Shown in pieces: positions 10,370 through 21,787 of a stretch of 64,000 nt of DNA; the first letter of the stretch is position 1, and every line of letters begins with the position of its first letter. A program made the position numbers and the translations under genes. This stretch comes from Viscum album. Its lineage: Eukaryota; Streptophyta; Magnoliopsida; Santalales; Viscaceae. The stretch spans positions 269,612,250 through 269,676,249 of the forward strand of contig OY728153.1 in assembly GCA_963277665.1 (NCBI GenBank), written 5' to 3'. The notes beneath the pieces were generated by a model. The model made no database searches. It saw only the letters and a program-made list of their open reading frames with translations, and was not told where the DNA came from.

Positions 10370-10680
10370 GCTCAATACGAAAAAGTAAATACGAAAAGTC
10401 AATACGAAAAAGTAAATACGAAAAGTCAATACGAAAAACTCAATACGAAAAACTCAATATGAAAAAGTAAATACGAAAACTTGTTATGGAAGATTCAGTA
10501 CGAGAGTTCCGTTATGAAAATACCAGTACGAAAGTTTTCCATTCCGGAAATTTTCAATACAAATACTTCCATTCCAGAAGTATTCTGCACGAAAATATCC
10601 TTTCTGGAAAATTGTTGTTCCGGAAATTCCATTCCGGAAATTTTCGTTCCGAAAAGTTTGAAAACAAATTTTGAAAAACT
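10370..10680. repeat. Simple repeats between pol and the extra ORF of copia-B
   Basis: Repeats of AATACGAAAAGTCAATACGA at about 10370-10480 are followed by a CATTCCGGAAATTTTC-like series to about 10650. No coding sense. A polypurine-like tract follows at 10703-10713. Confidence 0.7.
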
Positions 10681-10771
10681 TTGTTAAATAAACAATCAAA
10701 TGTACTCCCCCTATGAAAAGGAGTTTATTACTGTAAGGAGACTTTTTCAACAGAAAGTTAATTAAGGAAGA

Positions 10772-12517
10772 TTACCTTACGGTTATCATTCCTAACTTTT
10801 GTTTAATATATTCAAATCTATCAGATGGCAAGGATTTTGTGAAAATGTCAGCAAGTTGATCTTGCGTTCCGATAAACTGAAGAATAATATCTCCTTTGAG
10901 TGTGTGATCCCGAAGAAAGTGATGCCTAATATCTATGTGTTTTGCACGAGAGTGATGTGCAGGGTTTTTACTTAGGGCAATGGCACTTGTGTTATCACAC
11001 AAAATTTGAGTTTTAGTAAAACTCAAGCCATAGTCTGTGAGTGTGTGTTGCATCCACAACACTTGTGCACAACAACTTCCAGCTGCTACATATTCAGCTT
11101 CAGCAGTGGAGAGTGCAACAGAATGTTGCTTCTTGCATGACCAAGAAACTAATGAATCTCCTAAGAAATGACAAGTTCCGGATGTACTTTTTCTATCCAT
11201 TCTACATCCACCAAAGTCAGCATCAGAAAATCTTTTTAGAACAAAATCATTTCCAGAAGTATAAAATAATCCTAGATCCATGGTTCCCTTAAGGTAGCGA
11301 AAAATTCTTTTTACTGCCTTTAAGTGAGATTCCTTAGGATTGGATTGATATCTTGCACATAAGCATACAGAAAACATTAAGTCTGGTCGACTAGCTGTTA
11401 AGTAAAGTAAACTTCCAATCATACCTCTAAAAGATGTTTGATCTACTGGTTTCCCAGCTTCATCAAGATCTAAAGAGTTTGAGGTACCAATGGGAGTACT
11501 TATACTCTTAGTGTTGTCATAACCATACTTTTTAAGAAGATCTTTAATATACTTATGTTGGGATATGTAGGTTCCTTCTGGTTTTTGAGAAATTTGAAAA
11601 CCAAGGAAAAATGTTAACTCACCCATCATACTCATTTCAAACTCAGATTTCATTAGACTAGCAAAAGAGTCAGTCAAAGATTGCTGAGTTGAACCAAATA
11701 TAATGTCATCAACATAAATTTGAACAATCAAAACATTTTTCTTATCTTTATTTATAAAAAGGGTTGGATCTGCATTTCCCTTAACATAGTTATTTTGAAG
11801 CAAAAATCCATTAAGTCTATCATACCATTCTTGTGGGGCTTGTTTAAGGCCATACAAAGCTTTGGTAAGTCTAAAAACATGATCCGGATATTTTGTATCT
11901 TCAAAGCCAGGAGGTTGTTCAACAAAAACTTCCTCTTGAACATAACCGTTAAGAAAAGCACATTTCACATCCATTTGGAAAAGTTTGAAATTAAAGAATG
12001 CTGCAAAGGCAAGTAGAATACGGATAGATTCAAGTCTAGCTACTGGAGCATAGGTTTCTTCATAGTCTATTCCTTCTTGCTGATTATAGCCTTTAGCAAC
12101 AAGTCTAGCTTTATTTCTAACAATGACTCCATTTTCATCACATTTATTCCTGAAAACCCATTTTACTCCAATAACAGAAGTTTCCTTAGGTCTTTCAACC
12201 AAGGTCCAGACTTTATTCCTTTCGAATTCATTTAGTTCATCTTGCATTGCTTTGATCCAATCATCATCTCCTAAAGCTTCATCAGTGCTTTTAGGCTCTA
12301 ATTGGGAAAGAAATGCTAGATGTTCTACTTCATTTCTTAAGGAACTTCTAGTCCTTACAGGTTGATTTACATCACCAATGATACTATCACTGGGATGATT
12401 CTTAAGAAACACCTGATTTGGGTTTTGTAAAACCTGTTCATCAACATAAGGTAGAAAGTCTTCTGGGGTAAATGTTTCAGAAGTATCTTCTAGAACAATT
12501 TCCTTATCAGAAGGTTC
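10772..12517 (-). CDS. copia-B pol: reverse transcriptase and RNase H
   Basis: The frame continues from protease-integrase after a single TAA (12518-12520). The first methionine-like start would be near 12412, but the natural protein is part of the gag-pol polyprotein. Motifs in order: W..A...[44 protein letters not shown], the catalytic YVDD within [25 protein letters not shown], then RNase H with [16 protein letters not shown] and [11 protein letters not shown]. It ends with the LTR-proximal [15 protein letters not shown] tail. All catalytic positions look intact, so only the upstream stop should block expression. Copies the genomic RNA in the virus-like particle. Confidence 0.93.
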   Translation of the reverse strand, partial: EPSDKEIVLEDTSETFTPEDFLPYVDEQVLQNPNQVFLKNHPSDSIIGDVNQPVRTRSSLRNEVEHLAFLSQLEPKSTDEALGDDDWIKAMQDELNEFERNKVWTLVERPKETSVIGVKWVFRNKCDENGVIVRNKARLVAKGYNQQEGIDYEETYAPVARLESIRILLAFAAFFNFKLFQMDVKCAFLNGYVQEEVFVEQPPGFEDTKYPDHVFRLTKALYGLKQAPQEWYDRLNGFLLQNNYVKGNADPTLFINKDKKNVLIVQIYVDDIIFGSTQQSLTDSFASLMKSEFEMSMMGELTFFLGFQISQKPEGTYISQHKYIKDLLKKYGYDNTKSISTPIGTSNSLDLDEAGKPVDQTSFRGMIGSLLYLTASRPDLMFSVCLCARYQSNPKESHLKAVKRIFRYLKGTMDLGLFYTSGNDFVLKRFSDADFGGCRMDRKSTSGTCHFLGDSLVSWSCKKQHSVALSTAEAEYVAAGSCCAQVLWMQHTLTDYGLSFTKTQILCDNTSAIALSKNPAHHSRAKHIDIRHHFLRDHTLKGDIILQFIGTQDQLADIFTKSLPSDRFEYIKQKLGMITVR

Positions 12518-13882
12518 TTATATCAAAGGTTGATAATCAGTCTTTGAAAACACATCTGAGGATGTAGGTTGGGAGGTTTTAAAAACAAAAGGGTCTGACT
12601 CATCAAATTTTACATGTACTGTTTCCTCAACAGTACAAGTATTTTTATTAAAAACTCTATAAGCCTTAGAGGTTGTGGAATAACCTAAGAAAATCCCTTC
12701 ATCTGATTTTGGTGCAAATTTATGTAAGTTATCTTTAGTATTCAAAATGAATACTTTGCAACCAAAAACCTTGAAGTAGGAAAGTCTTGGTTTTCTACCA
12801 TTCCATAACTCATAAGGAGTTTTATTAAGAAAAGGTCTAATCAAAACTCGATTTATAGTATAACAAGCAGTACTTACAGCTTCAGCCCAGAAATGTCTAG
12901 CAATAGAATATTCACTCAACATGGTTCTAGTTATCTCTTGAAGAATTCTATTTCTTCTTTCAACTACACCATTCTGTTGAGGAGTTCTAGGTGCTGAAAA
13001 GTTGTGAGTAATACCTTTCTTACTAAAAAAAGTTTCAAAATCAGAATTTTGAAATTCTCCTCCATGATCACTATGAATAGTTTTCAATGGAAGGTTTTTC
13101 TCATTTTTAACTTGGGCTCTAAAACTTTTGAAATAAGAAAAAGCTTCAGATTTCCTTGCTAGAAAATAGACCCATGTAAATCTAGTGTAATCATCAACAA
13201 GAACAAACACATAGTATTTGCCTCCAATGCTTCCAGTTTGTGTTGGACCAAAAAGATCCATGTGCACTAACTGTAATGCATCGGTTGTTGAGACTTCACC
13301 GATTGACTTAAAACTAGATTTATGTTGCTTGCCATATTGACAAGGATCACAAACTTTAGAAGAATCAAATCTAAGCTCCGGTATATCCTTAACAAGTTTC
13401 TTCTTAGAGAGTTTACATAGGTTCCTAAGATTACAGTGTCCTAATCTTCTATGCCATAACCAAGAATGATCTTCCATTGCACTTAGGCAAGGTAAATCTT
13501 GGCTTCTTAGGTCTTCTAAGTTTAAGGTGTAAACATTCTCTTGCCTATTGGCTGAGAGAATAAATTCTTCCTTGGAATTGTGAACTAAGCATTTATCATT
13601 CCTAAAATTCACAAGGTAACCTTCATCACATAACTGACTTATGCTAATGAGGTTGTGCTTAAGACCTTTAACAAATAGAACATTTGAAATCAAAGTTTTA
13701 CCTAAAAGAACAATATTACCAATACCAACAATCTCTCCCTTAGCATTGTCTCTGAAAGTTACCTTTCCTCCTTTCGTTTTGATAATCTTTTCAAAAAAGC
13801 TTTTGTTACCAGTCATGTGCCGGGAACATCCACTATCCATGTACCAAATATTGTTGCTGGAACTTTCTTTATTTTCCTGAAA
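12518..13882 (-). CDS. copia-B pol: protease and integrase
   Basis: Opens after two in-frame TAA codons that follow gag. The aspartic protease motif DSG is in WYMDSGCSRHMTG, followed by the usual VKGLKHNLISISQLCDEGY. The integrase zinc finger reads H-X-H then CDPCQYGK. The DDE triad is VHMDLFGP, HSDHGGEF and NGVVERRN. The C-terminal region has the copia GKKP-type NGRKPRLSYFKVFGC and IFLGYS motifs. The first methionine is at 13840, inside the protease. The frame ends at a TAA, after which RT continues in phase; this stop probably arose by mutation. Inserts the cDNA into host DNA. Confidence 0.92.
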   Translation of the reverse strand, partial: FQENKESSSNNIWYMDSGCSRHMTGNKSFFEKIIKTKGGKVTFRDNAKGEIVGIGNIVLLGKTLISNVLFVKGLKHNLISISQLCDEGYLVNFRNDKCLVHNSKEEFILSANRQENVYTLNLEDLRSQDLPCLSAMEDHSWLWHRRLGHCNLRNLCKLSKKKLVKDIPELRFDSSKVCDPCQYGKQHKSSFKSIGEVSTTDALQLVHMDLFGPTQTGSIGGKYYVFVLVDDYTRFTWVYFLARKSEAFSYFKSFRAQVKNEKNLPLKTIHSDHGGEFQNSDFETFFSKKGITHNFSAPRTPQQNGVVERRNRILQEITRTMLSEYSIARHFWAEAVSTACYTINRVLIRPFLNKTPYELWNGRKPRLSYFKVFGCKVFILNTKDNLHKFAPKSDEGIFLGYSTTSKAYRVFNKNTCTVEETVHVKFDESDPFVFKTSQPTSSDVFSKTDYQPLI

Positions 13883-13908
13883 TTAAGAACAAAGTTAGAT
13901 TTTCGGAA
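13876..13908 (-). other. Branch point and 3' splice site-like sequence at the copia-B gag/pol junction
   Basis: Minus strand CTAAC (13904-13908), then a T-rich stretch, then TTTCAG ending at 13877, followed by GAAAAT of pol. The AG lies 27 nt past the CTAAC, a normal branch distance. Both gag/pol stops (13895-13897 and 13883-13885) lie inside. Splicing here is inference; no matching donor is proven. Confidence 0.35.
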
Positions 13909-15805
13909 TCCAAACTTGTTTGGATCCGAGATTTCCAGACAATAAAATTTTTGGTACCCACATTTTCTTAGAAAAATAAGCTTTATGAAAACCTAAGGAT
14001 TGGGTTTTGTTTAAGGAACAATTTCTTGCCCAGTGACCACCACATTGACACTTAGTACAAAATGGGGCACTTTGAGGAACAAAATAATTGTTGCTGAAAA
14101 CAGGTTTTGCATGGGTATAACCAAATCTGGATTTATTTCTTAAAGGTCGTATTTGGGAATACATCTTATCAAAATTTTCCTTACCATGGGTAAAGTTTGA
14201 TAAACACTTCTTTAAGGAAAAAATTTCGGACTTGAGTTTTACAACCAAGTTTTTATCCTCAAAATCATTAGTTTTTGAACTAGAGTTAGGCTCGAAAACA
14301 TTTTTATTAGAAATTACTTTTTCTAATTCTTTAGAAAGTTTATTCTTCTCAGAACTTACTTCCTCAAGATTTTTTGAAATATTTTCAAAATCAGAATTTT
14401 TCTTATCAAGATCTTTAGAAAGATCTGATATCTCTTTAGTAAGAATAGAATTCCTAGATTTTGCCTTATCAAGTTTCTTGTTGAGTTTGGAATTCTCAAT
14501 CTCAAGAAGTTCAGCAAATCTAGAGACTTCTTCATAAGTAGGTAAAGTATTTTCCTCATCAGAAGATGATTCTTCATCAGAAGAGTTATAATACTTACTA
14601 TCATTAGAATTTAGAGAAACATTGGTCAATGATTCAGCATTTCGTACCTTAGCCATAAGACAATGATTATCAAAAGGTAATCTGGCTATAAGACCATGAT
14701 TTTTCTGTCCTGAAGATTCATATTCAGAAGATTCATCTGAAGAGTCACCACCACTGGCACTCCAGGTGTCATTAGCTTTCAAAACTTTCTTAGCTTTAGC
14801 TTTGTAATACTTCTTCCTGTTCTTGTCTGAATGTCTTTCCTTCCTTTCTTTCTTTCTGAGCATAGGGCAATCAGGTCTAATATGTCCAGCTCTTTTACAT
14901 TCATAACAAGTAACATCTCCATCTTTCTTATCTTTCTTATCCTTCTTCTTATACTTGGATTGAAAGTTTCTCTGTCCAGCTATCTTGTTCATCCTTCGAG
15001 CAAGATTGGCTAACTCATTTTCTGAAACTTCACTTTCACTAGATTCGGATTGGAAAATGACTTTCTTAGACTTGGATCTGGTTACTCTCTCAGGAGTCTT
15101 AGCTTTCATCTGATTTGAAGTTGTAGTAAAAGCAACAGTACCATTTCCATTCTTCTTCTTAATGTTGTCAGCATCTCTCTTCATTCTGGTCTCATGTTGT
15201 AGAAGAGTTCCAAATAATTCATCAAGAGTAATTTGAGTGACCTTCCTGTTCTCATCTATAGCTGTTCTCTTGGATTCCCACTCATTGGGCATAATGTCAA
15301 TAATCTTGTCCACAAGAGCTTCATCATCTAAACCTTTTTCTCCCATAGATTGTAGACTGTTGACTATTGTCATAAATCTTTGTTGAACTTTACAGATAGG
15401 TTCTCCATAAGGAAAATTGAAGCCATGATATTCAGCTCTAAGCATAGCTCTCCTAGTCTCAATCACCTTAGAAGTCCCAAAGTGTGTAACTTCTAACTTC
15501 TTCAATATACAGTTAGCTGCTTCACAAGAAGAAATTTGGCTATATATATTTCTAGTCATTGAACATAATAAAGTATTGCGTACCTTATAGTTGAGTTGAT
15601 ATTCTTGCTTTTCCTGGTTAGTAAAGGTTCTTACTTCCTTGTCAGGAATTTTATAATCACCAGTAAGCATCACAAAGTTGTCTACTCCAGTATTGATAAC
15701 AAAAGTCTTCATACGATCTCTCCAGTATTCATAGTCATTACCATCGAAGATTGGTGGCCTTGTAGGATTCAGATTGTCAATCGAACCAACATTAATTCCT
15801 GCCAT
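13895..15805 (-). CDS. copia-B gag
   Basis: 636 codons starting at MAGINVGSIDNLNP. The frame is open upstream into the leader and LTR, but this ATG, about 160 bp from the primer site, fits the family. Residues 15-240 are the gag (DUF4219/UBN2-like) region with PIFDGNDYEYWRDRM and ALVDKIIDIMPNEWESK. A basic stretch is followed by the zinc knuckle CYECKRAGHIRPDC, an acidic serine-rich part, a long coiled coil (about residues 420-520), and a second knuckle CTKCQCGGHWARNC near the end. It ends WVPKILLSG..WIPKI, the usual copia pre-protease repeat, then TAA. Pol follows in the same frame after two stops. Forms the virus-like particle and packages RNA. Confidence 0.9.
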   Translation of the reverse strand: MAGINVGSIDNLNPTRPPIFDGNDYEYWRDRMKTFVINTGVDNFVMLTGDYKIPDKEVRTFTNQEKQEYQLNYKVRNTLLCSMTRNIYSQISSCEAANCILKKLEVTHFGTSKVIETRRAMLRAEYHGFNFPYGEPICKVQQRFMTIVNSLQSMGEKGLDDEALVDKIIDIMPNEWESKRTAIDENRKVTQITLDELFGTLLQHETRMKRDADNIKKKNGNGTVAFTTTSNQMKAKTPERVTRSKSKKVIFQSESSESEVSENELANLARRMNKIAGQRNFQSKYKKKDKKDKKDGDVTCYECKRAGHIRPDCPMLRKKERKERHSDKNRKKYYKAKAKKVLKANDTWSASGGDSSDESSEYESSGQKNHGLIARLPFDNHCLMAKVRNAESLTNVSLNSNDSKYYNSSDEESSSDEENTLPTYEEVSRFAELLEIENSKLNKKLDKAKSRNSILTKEISDLSKDLDKKNSDFENISKNLEEVSSEKNKLSKELEKVISNKNVFEPNSSSKTNDFEDKNLVVKLKSEIFSLKKCLSNFTHGKENFDKMYSQIRPLRNKSRFGYTHAKPVFSNNYFVPQSAPFCTKCQCGGHWARNCSLNKTQSLGFHKAYFSKKMWVPKILLSGNLGSKQVWIPKI

Positions 15806-15964
15806 ACTAAAAAATAACTTTGCACACAAACTAGTTAGTAGCAAAAGTTCGTAATCAAAAAGTTCGGAATGGGAAAAGTTCGGAATGGATATATCGGAAT
15901 GACAAAGTTCGGAATAGAAAAGTGAGCAAGAAAAACTTGTATGTGAGTAAAAGTATTTCAGTAA

Positions 15965-15983
15965 CCTTGGCTCTGATACCAAA
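15965..15983 (-). other. Primer binding site of copia-B
   Basis: Minus strand TTTGGTATCAGAGCCAAGG, directly abutting the LTR end at 15984; complementary to initiator tRNA-Met. Confidence 0.93.
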
Positions 15984-17934
15984 TGTAAGAATGGTATAGA
16001 GTAAGAGGTTTCCAACCTCTGATACCAATTGTAGGATCGAAATATAATAGAGATGCTCAATATACAAGAGGGGGGTGAATTGTATACTTTAAAAATTCCT
16101 TTGGAACCTTTAAAGTTAGTTATGAATAACTAAATTTTCCTTAAGAAAAGGAAAGGACTAAGTTTAACAAAGTTAAACTAAGTTGATTCACAACACCTCT
16201 AACACCGAACTAAACTTGGAAAGAGATTCCAAAACAGATTCCGGGAATATGGTTCCGGAAATTGAAACTTAACAAAAGTTACAATATAAGATTCTATCTT
16301 AAAGCGTATAGAATCTAAACTAATCAGAGTAAGTAAGGAAGTATAAGAAAGTTATACTTTCCTTAAGATACAAATTGCAGCGGAATAAAGACAAGTAGTA
16401 AAACTACTAGTAACAAGATAATAGTCTTTTAACCCAAAGAGAAGGGTATCCAACAACCTTGGATAAAGGTCCCTTGATTTATACTTTCAAGCAAGTCTGT
16501 CTTACCCACACCAGGGTAAGCCCTCGATACGAAGATCGGTGTCTCTGTCTTGCTATCCCCGCAAGCCCTCAACTTCAAGGTAGTTGGCAACCTCTATCTT
16601 TCTCAGCAAGAAAGCCCTCGATCTTTAAGGTAGTCGGCACCTCTGTCTTTCTCAGCAAGAAAGCCCTCGATCTTTAAGGTAGTCGGCACCTCTGTCTTCC
16701 TATCCTCGGAAGTCCTCGAATGTAATCACTAACATTCGGAGTCACACGGAGCTTTGAGAGTTAATAAGAGACTCTCTCTCTAGAAATCACTTCAACAGCA
16801 TGTATGCACAAAATCCAAATTGTTCATCCATCCGTTTCGAGCTTTTTCAAATGAGCTCCTATTTATAGGTAAGGTCGGCTCCTCTCCAACGGTCATATTT
16901 TCCTTAAAGTTCGGAGGGACCTGTACACGTGTCACTTAGACAACGGTTAGTTTATAACAAAATGGACGACATCGTTTTATAACAAGGTAAGTGTAACAGA
17001 ATGTACGACATCGTTTTAAACTCTAACATAAAGGTTCGGAATAGAAATTTCGGAGTGAAAGTTCGGAGTGAATGAATTCAGAGTGTATAAAACAATGATA
17101 ATCAGATTCTGTTTAATAGGTGAATTCGGAATGAGAATTCGGAATAGGAATTCGGAATAGGAATTCGGAATAGGAATTCATCATCAGAAATCGTAATGAG
17201 AATTTATCATCAGAATTCGTAATGAGAATTTATCATCAGAATTCGTAATGAGAATTCGTCATCAGAATTCATAATAAGAATTCTTTATCAGAATTCGTAA
17301 TGAGAATTCTTTATCAGAATTCGTAATGAGAATTCGGAATGAGATTTCTTCATTAGAATTCGTAATGAGAATTCTTAATTGGAATTTGTAATGAGAATTC
17401 TTCATTGGAATTCGTAATGAGAATTCTTCTTCAGAATTCGTAATGAGAATTCGGAATGGGATTTCTTCATTAGAATTCGTAATGAGAATTCTTCTTCAGA
17501 ATTCGTATCCTGAATCTGGAATAGAACTAAGTCAGAATTCATATCCGGAATTCGGAATGAAACTTCCTTATAGTTCTTGTCCAGAACCGAATCCTAAAAA
17601 CAGAATGCTTTTTATCAGTTTTAATGAATCCGAAAAAGTGAATCTGAAACTCATACTTAAGAAAAATATGAATGAAAATATGATAAGGATAATTTTTCTT
17701 ATAAAAGCGATTTTCCTTAAGAAAGAAATTTTCCTTATAAAAGCAATTTTCCTTAAGAAAGCATTTTTCCTTATAAAAGCGATTTTCCTTAAGAAAGCAT
17801 TTCCTTATAAAAGCGATTTTCCTTAAGAAAGCATTTTTCCTTATAAAAGCGATTTTCCTTAAAGATAAGGTGTTTGTGATTTTCAAAACAAGAAGGAATG
17901 GAAAATTCATAAGGAAAACCTTATTGACTCAACA
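15984..17934 (-). repeat. copia-B 5' LTR (right copy), with an embedded second primer-site-like sequence
   Basis: This is the promoter LTR of copia-B. The last 46 bp on the minus strand (15984-16029) hold a second ATTGGTATCAGAGG preceded by CCTACA, as if an older LTR end plus primer site had been absorbed into the LTR. Both LTR copies have it. Tandem arrays match those of the left LTR. Confidence 0.94.
16858..16869 (-). promoter_or_regulatory. Candidate TATA box of the copia-B 5' LTR
   Basis: Minus strand CCTATAAATAGG, placed mid-LTR and followed by GAGCTCATTTGAAAAAGC. The same word is at 6022-6033 in the other LTR. Likely start of the genomic RNA about 30 bp further on. Confidence 0.65.
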
Positions 17935-17935
17935 T

Positions 17936-19297
17936 AACTTTCAGGAATGGTTTAGGCGCCTCCGGGTTATCCTACGCCATGAACGAAAGTTTTATGTGCT
18001 GGAGTCCTCACTTCCTAATCCGCCTACCTAAGGGGCGAGTGATGAAGATTTCCTAGTCTATGATCAACATTTGAGCGATGCACTCGATGTTCAATGTTTT
18101 ATGTTGTCATCAATGTCTAGTGATCTCATGAAGTCTCATGAATACAAGGATGCCTACAGCATGCTCGAGCACCTTCGTGGTCTATACCAGGAGAGAGAAA
18201 GACCGGAAAGGTTTGAGATCTCCAAGGCTCTATTTAAGAGCAAGCTTAGAGAGGGTGCCCCAGATGGGCCTCGTGTAATCAAGCTCATTGGATACATTGA
18301 GCGCTTGGAGGTTCTAGGGTTTAAACTCCCCAAAGAACTAGGTACCGATCTCATTATTTCATCACTCCCCCAGAGCTTCTCAAACTTTGTTGTGAACTTC
18401 AACATGAACAACATTGAGAAGTCTCTGTTTGATCTTCTTATCCTCATTCGCCAAGTGGATAATGACATGAAGTGTGAAAAACCTTCTATCCTTATGGTGA
18501 ATAAAAGGAAAGGGAGGGAGAAGAGATTTAATCCCAAAGCATCTTCAAGGCCTTCCAAGAAAAGGAAGATCAAAGGGGAGGCAAGGGAACAGGATGTTGT
18601 TTGTTTCCCATGTGGCAAGAAGGGCCACTGGAAGAAAAACTGCACCCAGCCAAGGAAGCAAGGGGAATCTTCAGGTGCGTTTTTCATCGAATTAAATCTA
18701 TCTGTTTCTACAAATTGGGTATTAGATATAGATTTTTGTGCTCACATATGTATCCAAATACAGGAACCAAGTAGATTCAAGAAGATTGATCGAGGGGAGG
18801 TAGATATACGAGCAGCCAATGGAGCCAGACTTGTTGTTGTAGCTGTTGGGGAACACCACCTCACATTGCCTACTAAGATGGTCTTGGTTTTGAAAGGATG
18901 CTATTATGTACCCTCTGTAACCAAAAACATTATTTTAGTATCCAGATTAGATACTGATGGATTCATCTTCAAATTTGGAAGTGGATGTTTCTACTTTTAT
19001 AAAGATAGCATTTGTTTTGGTAGGGAACATTTATACAACAGACTTTATGTGTTAGACTACACAAACCAAGTAATGGAAATTGATGACAAAGTTAATTCAC
19101 ATGACTCATACTACACCCAAATTTGGCATCACTGGCTATGTCATGTCAATGAGAAACGTTTGACAAAATTACATCAAGATGGATATTTAGAATCTTTCGA
19201 ACTAAAACCACTTGGTGTATGTCATGCGTGTCTACAAGAAAAAATGACCAAATCCCCATTTAGTGGGAAAGGTGAAAGGGCTAAAGAGCTTATATAA
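17936..19297 (+). pseudogene. copia-A gag, protease and start of integrase
   Basis: Continues in phase from 5147 across the copia-B insertion. One TAA (18029-18031) interrupts early gag; the longest open part starts at 18071. The gag body includes ALFKSKLREG and LPQSFSNFVVNFNMN. The zinc knuckle is CFPCGKKGHWKKNC. The protease site reads WVLDID where copia has D[ST]G, so the glycine is lost. Then GCYYVPSVTKNIILVSRLDTDGF and the integrase zinc finger HHWLCHVNEKRL...CHACLQEK. The frame ends at a TAA (19295-19297). Non-functional; the sequence type differs from copia-B, so it belongs to another copia lineage that I do not name. Confidence 0.88.
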
Positions 19298-19965
19298 TTA
19301 GTTCACATAGATGTGTGTGGTCCATTTTCAGTTGAAGCAAGGGGTGGGTTCTCGTACTTCATAACTTTTACTGATGATTTTAGTAGATATGGATATATTT
19401 AATTAATGAGTTATAAGTCAGATTCTTTTGATCGGTTCAAAGAATACAAGAATGAAGTTGAGAACCAGCTTGGTAAGAAGATTAAGAAACTCCGCTCAGA
19501 CAGAGGAGGATAATATCTTAATTAGGACTTCATTGATTTCTTACGGGAGTTTGGGATTCTATCTCAACCCACTCCTACTTACAAACCTCAGTGGAATGGT
19601 GTAAGTGAAAGGAGGAACCGCACCTTGTTAGACATGGTGAGACCAATGATGAGTCATACGAGTCTTCCATTATCCTTTTTGGGATATGCATTACAAACAA
19701 CATCACACATAATAAACCAAGTACCAACTAAATTGATAAATGGTATTCCATACCAGTTATGGAGTGGATGCAAATCCATGTTATCGAATTTACATGTGTG
19801 GGGTAGATAAGCATTTGTTAAGGCCTCTTTAGGTAAAAAACTTTCACCCCGAGGCACAAAGTGTATCTTTATAGGATATCCCAAGGAAACAGGGGGATAT
19901 TAACTATACAACCCCTCAGAAAAAAAAATTTATAGTGGAAATACATGCCATATTCCTTGAGAGGG
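19298..19965 (+). pseudogene. copia-A integrase core relict
   Basis: The frame continues from the previous entry with several stops. Catalytic-region motifs remain: HIDVCGPFSVEARGGFSYF (first Asp), LRSDRGG (second Asp, followed at once by a TAA) and PQWNGVSERRNRTLLDMV (Glu). The C-terminal part has LWSGCKSMLSNLHVWG and KCIFIGYPKETGGY. The DDE residues survive although the frame is broken. Confidence 0.8.
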
Positions 19966-20129
19966 AGCACATCTACAAAAGATATAGTGGGAGCGAGATA
20001 GACTTCGATGAAGTCGAGGATCAAGATACACAGGAGTTGGTACAAGAACAGATTCCACAAAGCCCCGTGGAAGAACAATCTATTCCAGAGACACAATAAC
20101 TGTGTAGAAGCACGAGAGAGGTGAGATAA

Positions 20130-21774
20130 CCAGAATGATATGGTTTTCTTGTCACTGAGGATGGTGACTCATTATTGGTTGACAATGATGATCCTCTTAC
20201 CTACAAGGAATCCATTGAAGGCACAGACGTTGCCAAGTGTCAAGAAGCCATGAATTCTGAAATAGATTCCATATACCAAAACCAAGTTTGGATTTTGGTA
20301 GATCCTCCAGTTGATGTAAATCCTATTGGTAATAAATGGGTATTCAAGAAGAAACTGGACAAGGAGGGGAAAGTTAGCACCTATAAGGAAAGACTGGTTG
20401 CAAAAGGTTTTAGATAGCGTCAGGGAATTGACTATGATGAAACCTTTTCACCAGTTGCAATGCTGAAATCCATCAGAATCCTATTGGCCATTGTCGCTTA
20501 CCATGACTATGAAATTTGGAAAATGGATGTCAAAATAACTTTTCTTAACGGGAACCTCTAGGAAGATGTCTACATGACACAACTTGAAGGTTTTGTGACT
20601 CCAAAGGATTCCAACAAGGTATGCAAGTTGTATAAATCCATTTATGGATTAAAGTAAGAATCAAGGTCATGGAACATTCATTTTGATGAAGCTGTAACGA
20701 AATTTGGATTTGTTAAGAAAGAATGTGAGCCTTGTGTCTACAAAAGGTTTAGTGGAAGTGCAGTTGTTTTCCTAATTGTATATGTTGACGACATATTACT
20801 AATTGGAAACGAAGTACTTGTCTTACAGTCAATTAAAGCATGGTTGCATAAATGATTCTCCATAAAAGACTTTGGCGAGGTATTATATATTCTTGGGATC
20901 AATATCCATCGTGATAGATCCAAGATAATGTTGGGCCTGAGTCAAAGTACATACATTGACAAGATACTGAAGAGATGCAGTATGGAACAATCCAAGAGGG
21001 GATTTTTGCCAGTGTCACATGGAATTCATCTTTCCAAGAAAATGTGTCCTCAGACACATGAAGAAAGAAAGAGAATGAAAAGGACCCCTTACGCATCTTC
21101 AATTGGGTCAGTCATGTATGATATGCTATGTATGAGGATAGATGTTGCTTACACATTAAGTGCAGGAGGAAGATATCAAGTTGATCCAGGAGACTGCCAT
21201 TGGATGGAAGTCAAGACTATCCTCAAGTATCTGAGGCGTACTAAGGATATGTTCCTGGTTTATGGAGGAGATGAGGAACTAGTCATCAGAGGACATGTAG
21301 ATGCTAGTTTCCAGACTGATCAAGATGACATGAAGTCGCAGACTGGATAAATCTTTAGTTTGAATGGAGGTGCAGTGAGCTGGAAGAGCTCAAAGCAAAG
21401 TGTGGTGGCAGATTCTACAGTAGATTCCAAGTATATCGCAGCTTCTGAGGCAGCTAAAGAAAAAGTATGGATGTGAATCTTCGTCCAAGAGCTGGATGTA
21501 GTACCAAGAAGTAAAGATCATATCACACTCTATTGTGATAATACTACAGCGGTGGCACTTGAAAAGGGGCTAAGGTCACATCAGTTAACAAACCACATAC
21601 TTCAGAAGTATCATCTCTTGAGGGTTTTTTTCTCAGGGAGGTGAAGTTGCAGTGAGCAGTATTTCCACGGAAGACAACATGGCATAACTCTTGACTAAAT
21701 CCTTGACTCAGCAGAAACATGATCATCATGTGAGGTCTAGCAGACTAAAAGTCATACGCAGTTGGCTCTAGTCC
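20130..21774 (+). pseudogene. copia-A reverse transcriptase and RNase H relict
   Basis: Starts around DDPLTYKESIEG and AMNSEIDSIYQNQVW, then GNKWVFKKKLDKEGKV and YKERLVAKGF followed by a stop where the family has Gln. WKMDVKITFLNG and the catalytic LIVYVDDILLIGN (about 20779) are intact. The thumb and connection run through INIHRDRSK and AYTLSAGGRYQ. RNase H follows with GHVDASFQTD, GAVSWKSSKQSVVADST and ALEKGLRSHQLTNH. Several stops stand at family Gln or Trp positions, as C-to-T / G-to-A decay would give. The polypurine tract follows. Confidence 0.87.
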
Positions 21775-21787
21775 AAGTGGGAGTTTG
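21775..21787 (+). other. Polypurine tract of copia-A
   Basis: AAGTGGGAG plus TTT directly before the 3' LTR, in the usual AGTCCAAGTGGGAG context of copia elements. Confidence 0.8.

Larger units (their letters stand above)
5148..17934 (-). mobile_element. Ty1/copia Sirevirus-like retrotransposon 'copia-B', full length
   Basis: The LTRs (5148-7100 and 15984-17934, about 1.95 kb) are almost identical by eye and flanked by a perfect target duplication TAACT (5143-5147 and 17935-17939). On the minus strand the order is 5' LTR, primer site, gag (13895-15805), protease-integrase (12518-13882), RT-RNase H (10772-12517), an extra ORF (7555-9945), several polypurine tracts, 3' LTR. A gag with zinc knuckles, a large ORF after pol and multiple AAAGGGGGAG tracts are hallmarks described for Sireviruses. 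The coding parts share one frame within gag-pol and are broken only by a few TAA codons, so the insertion is recent compared with its hosts. Confidence 0.94.
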
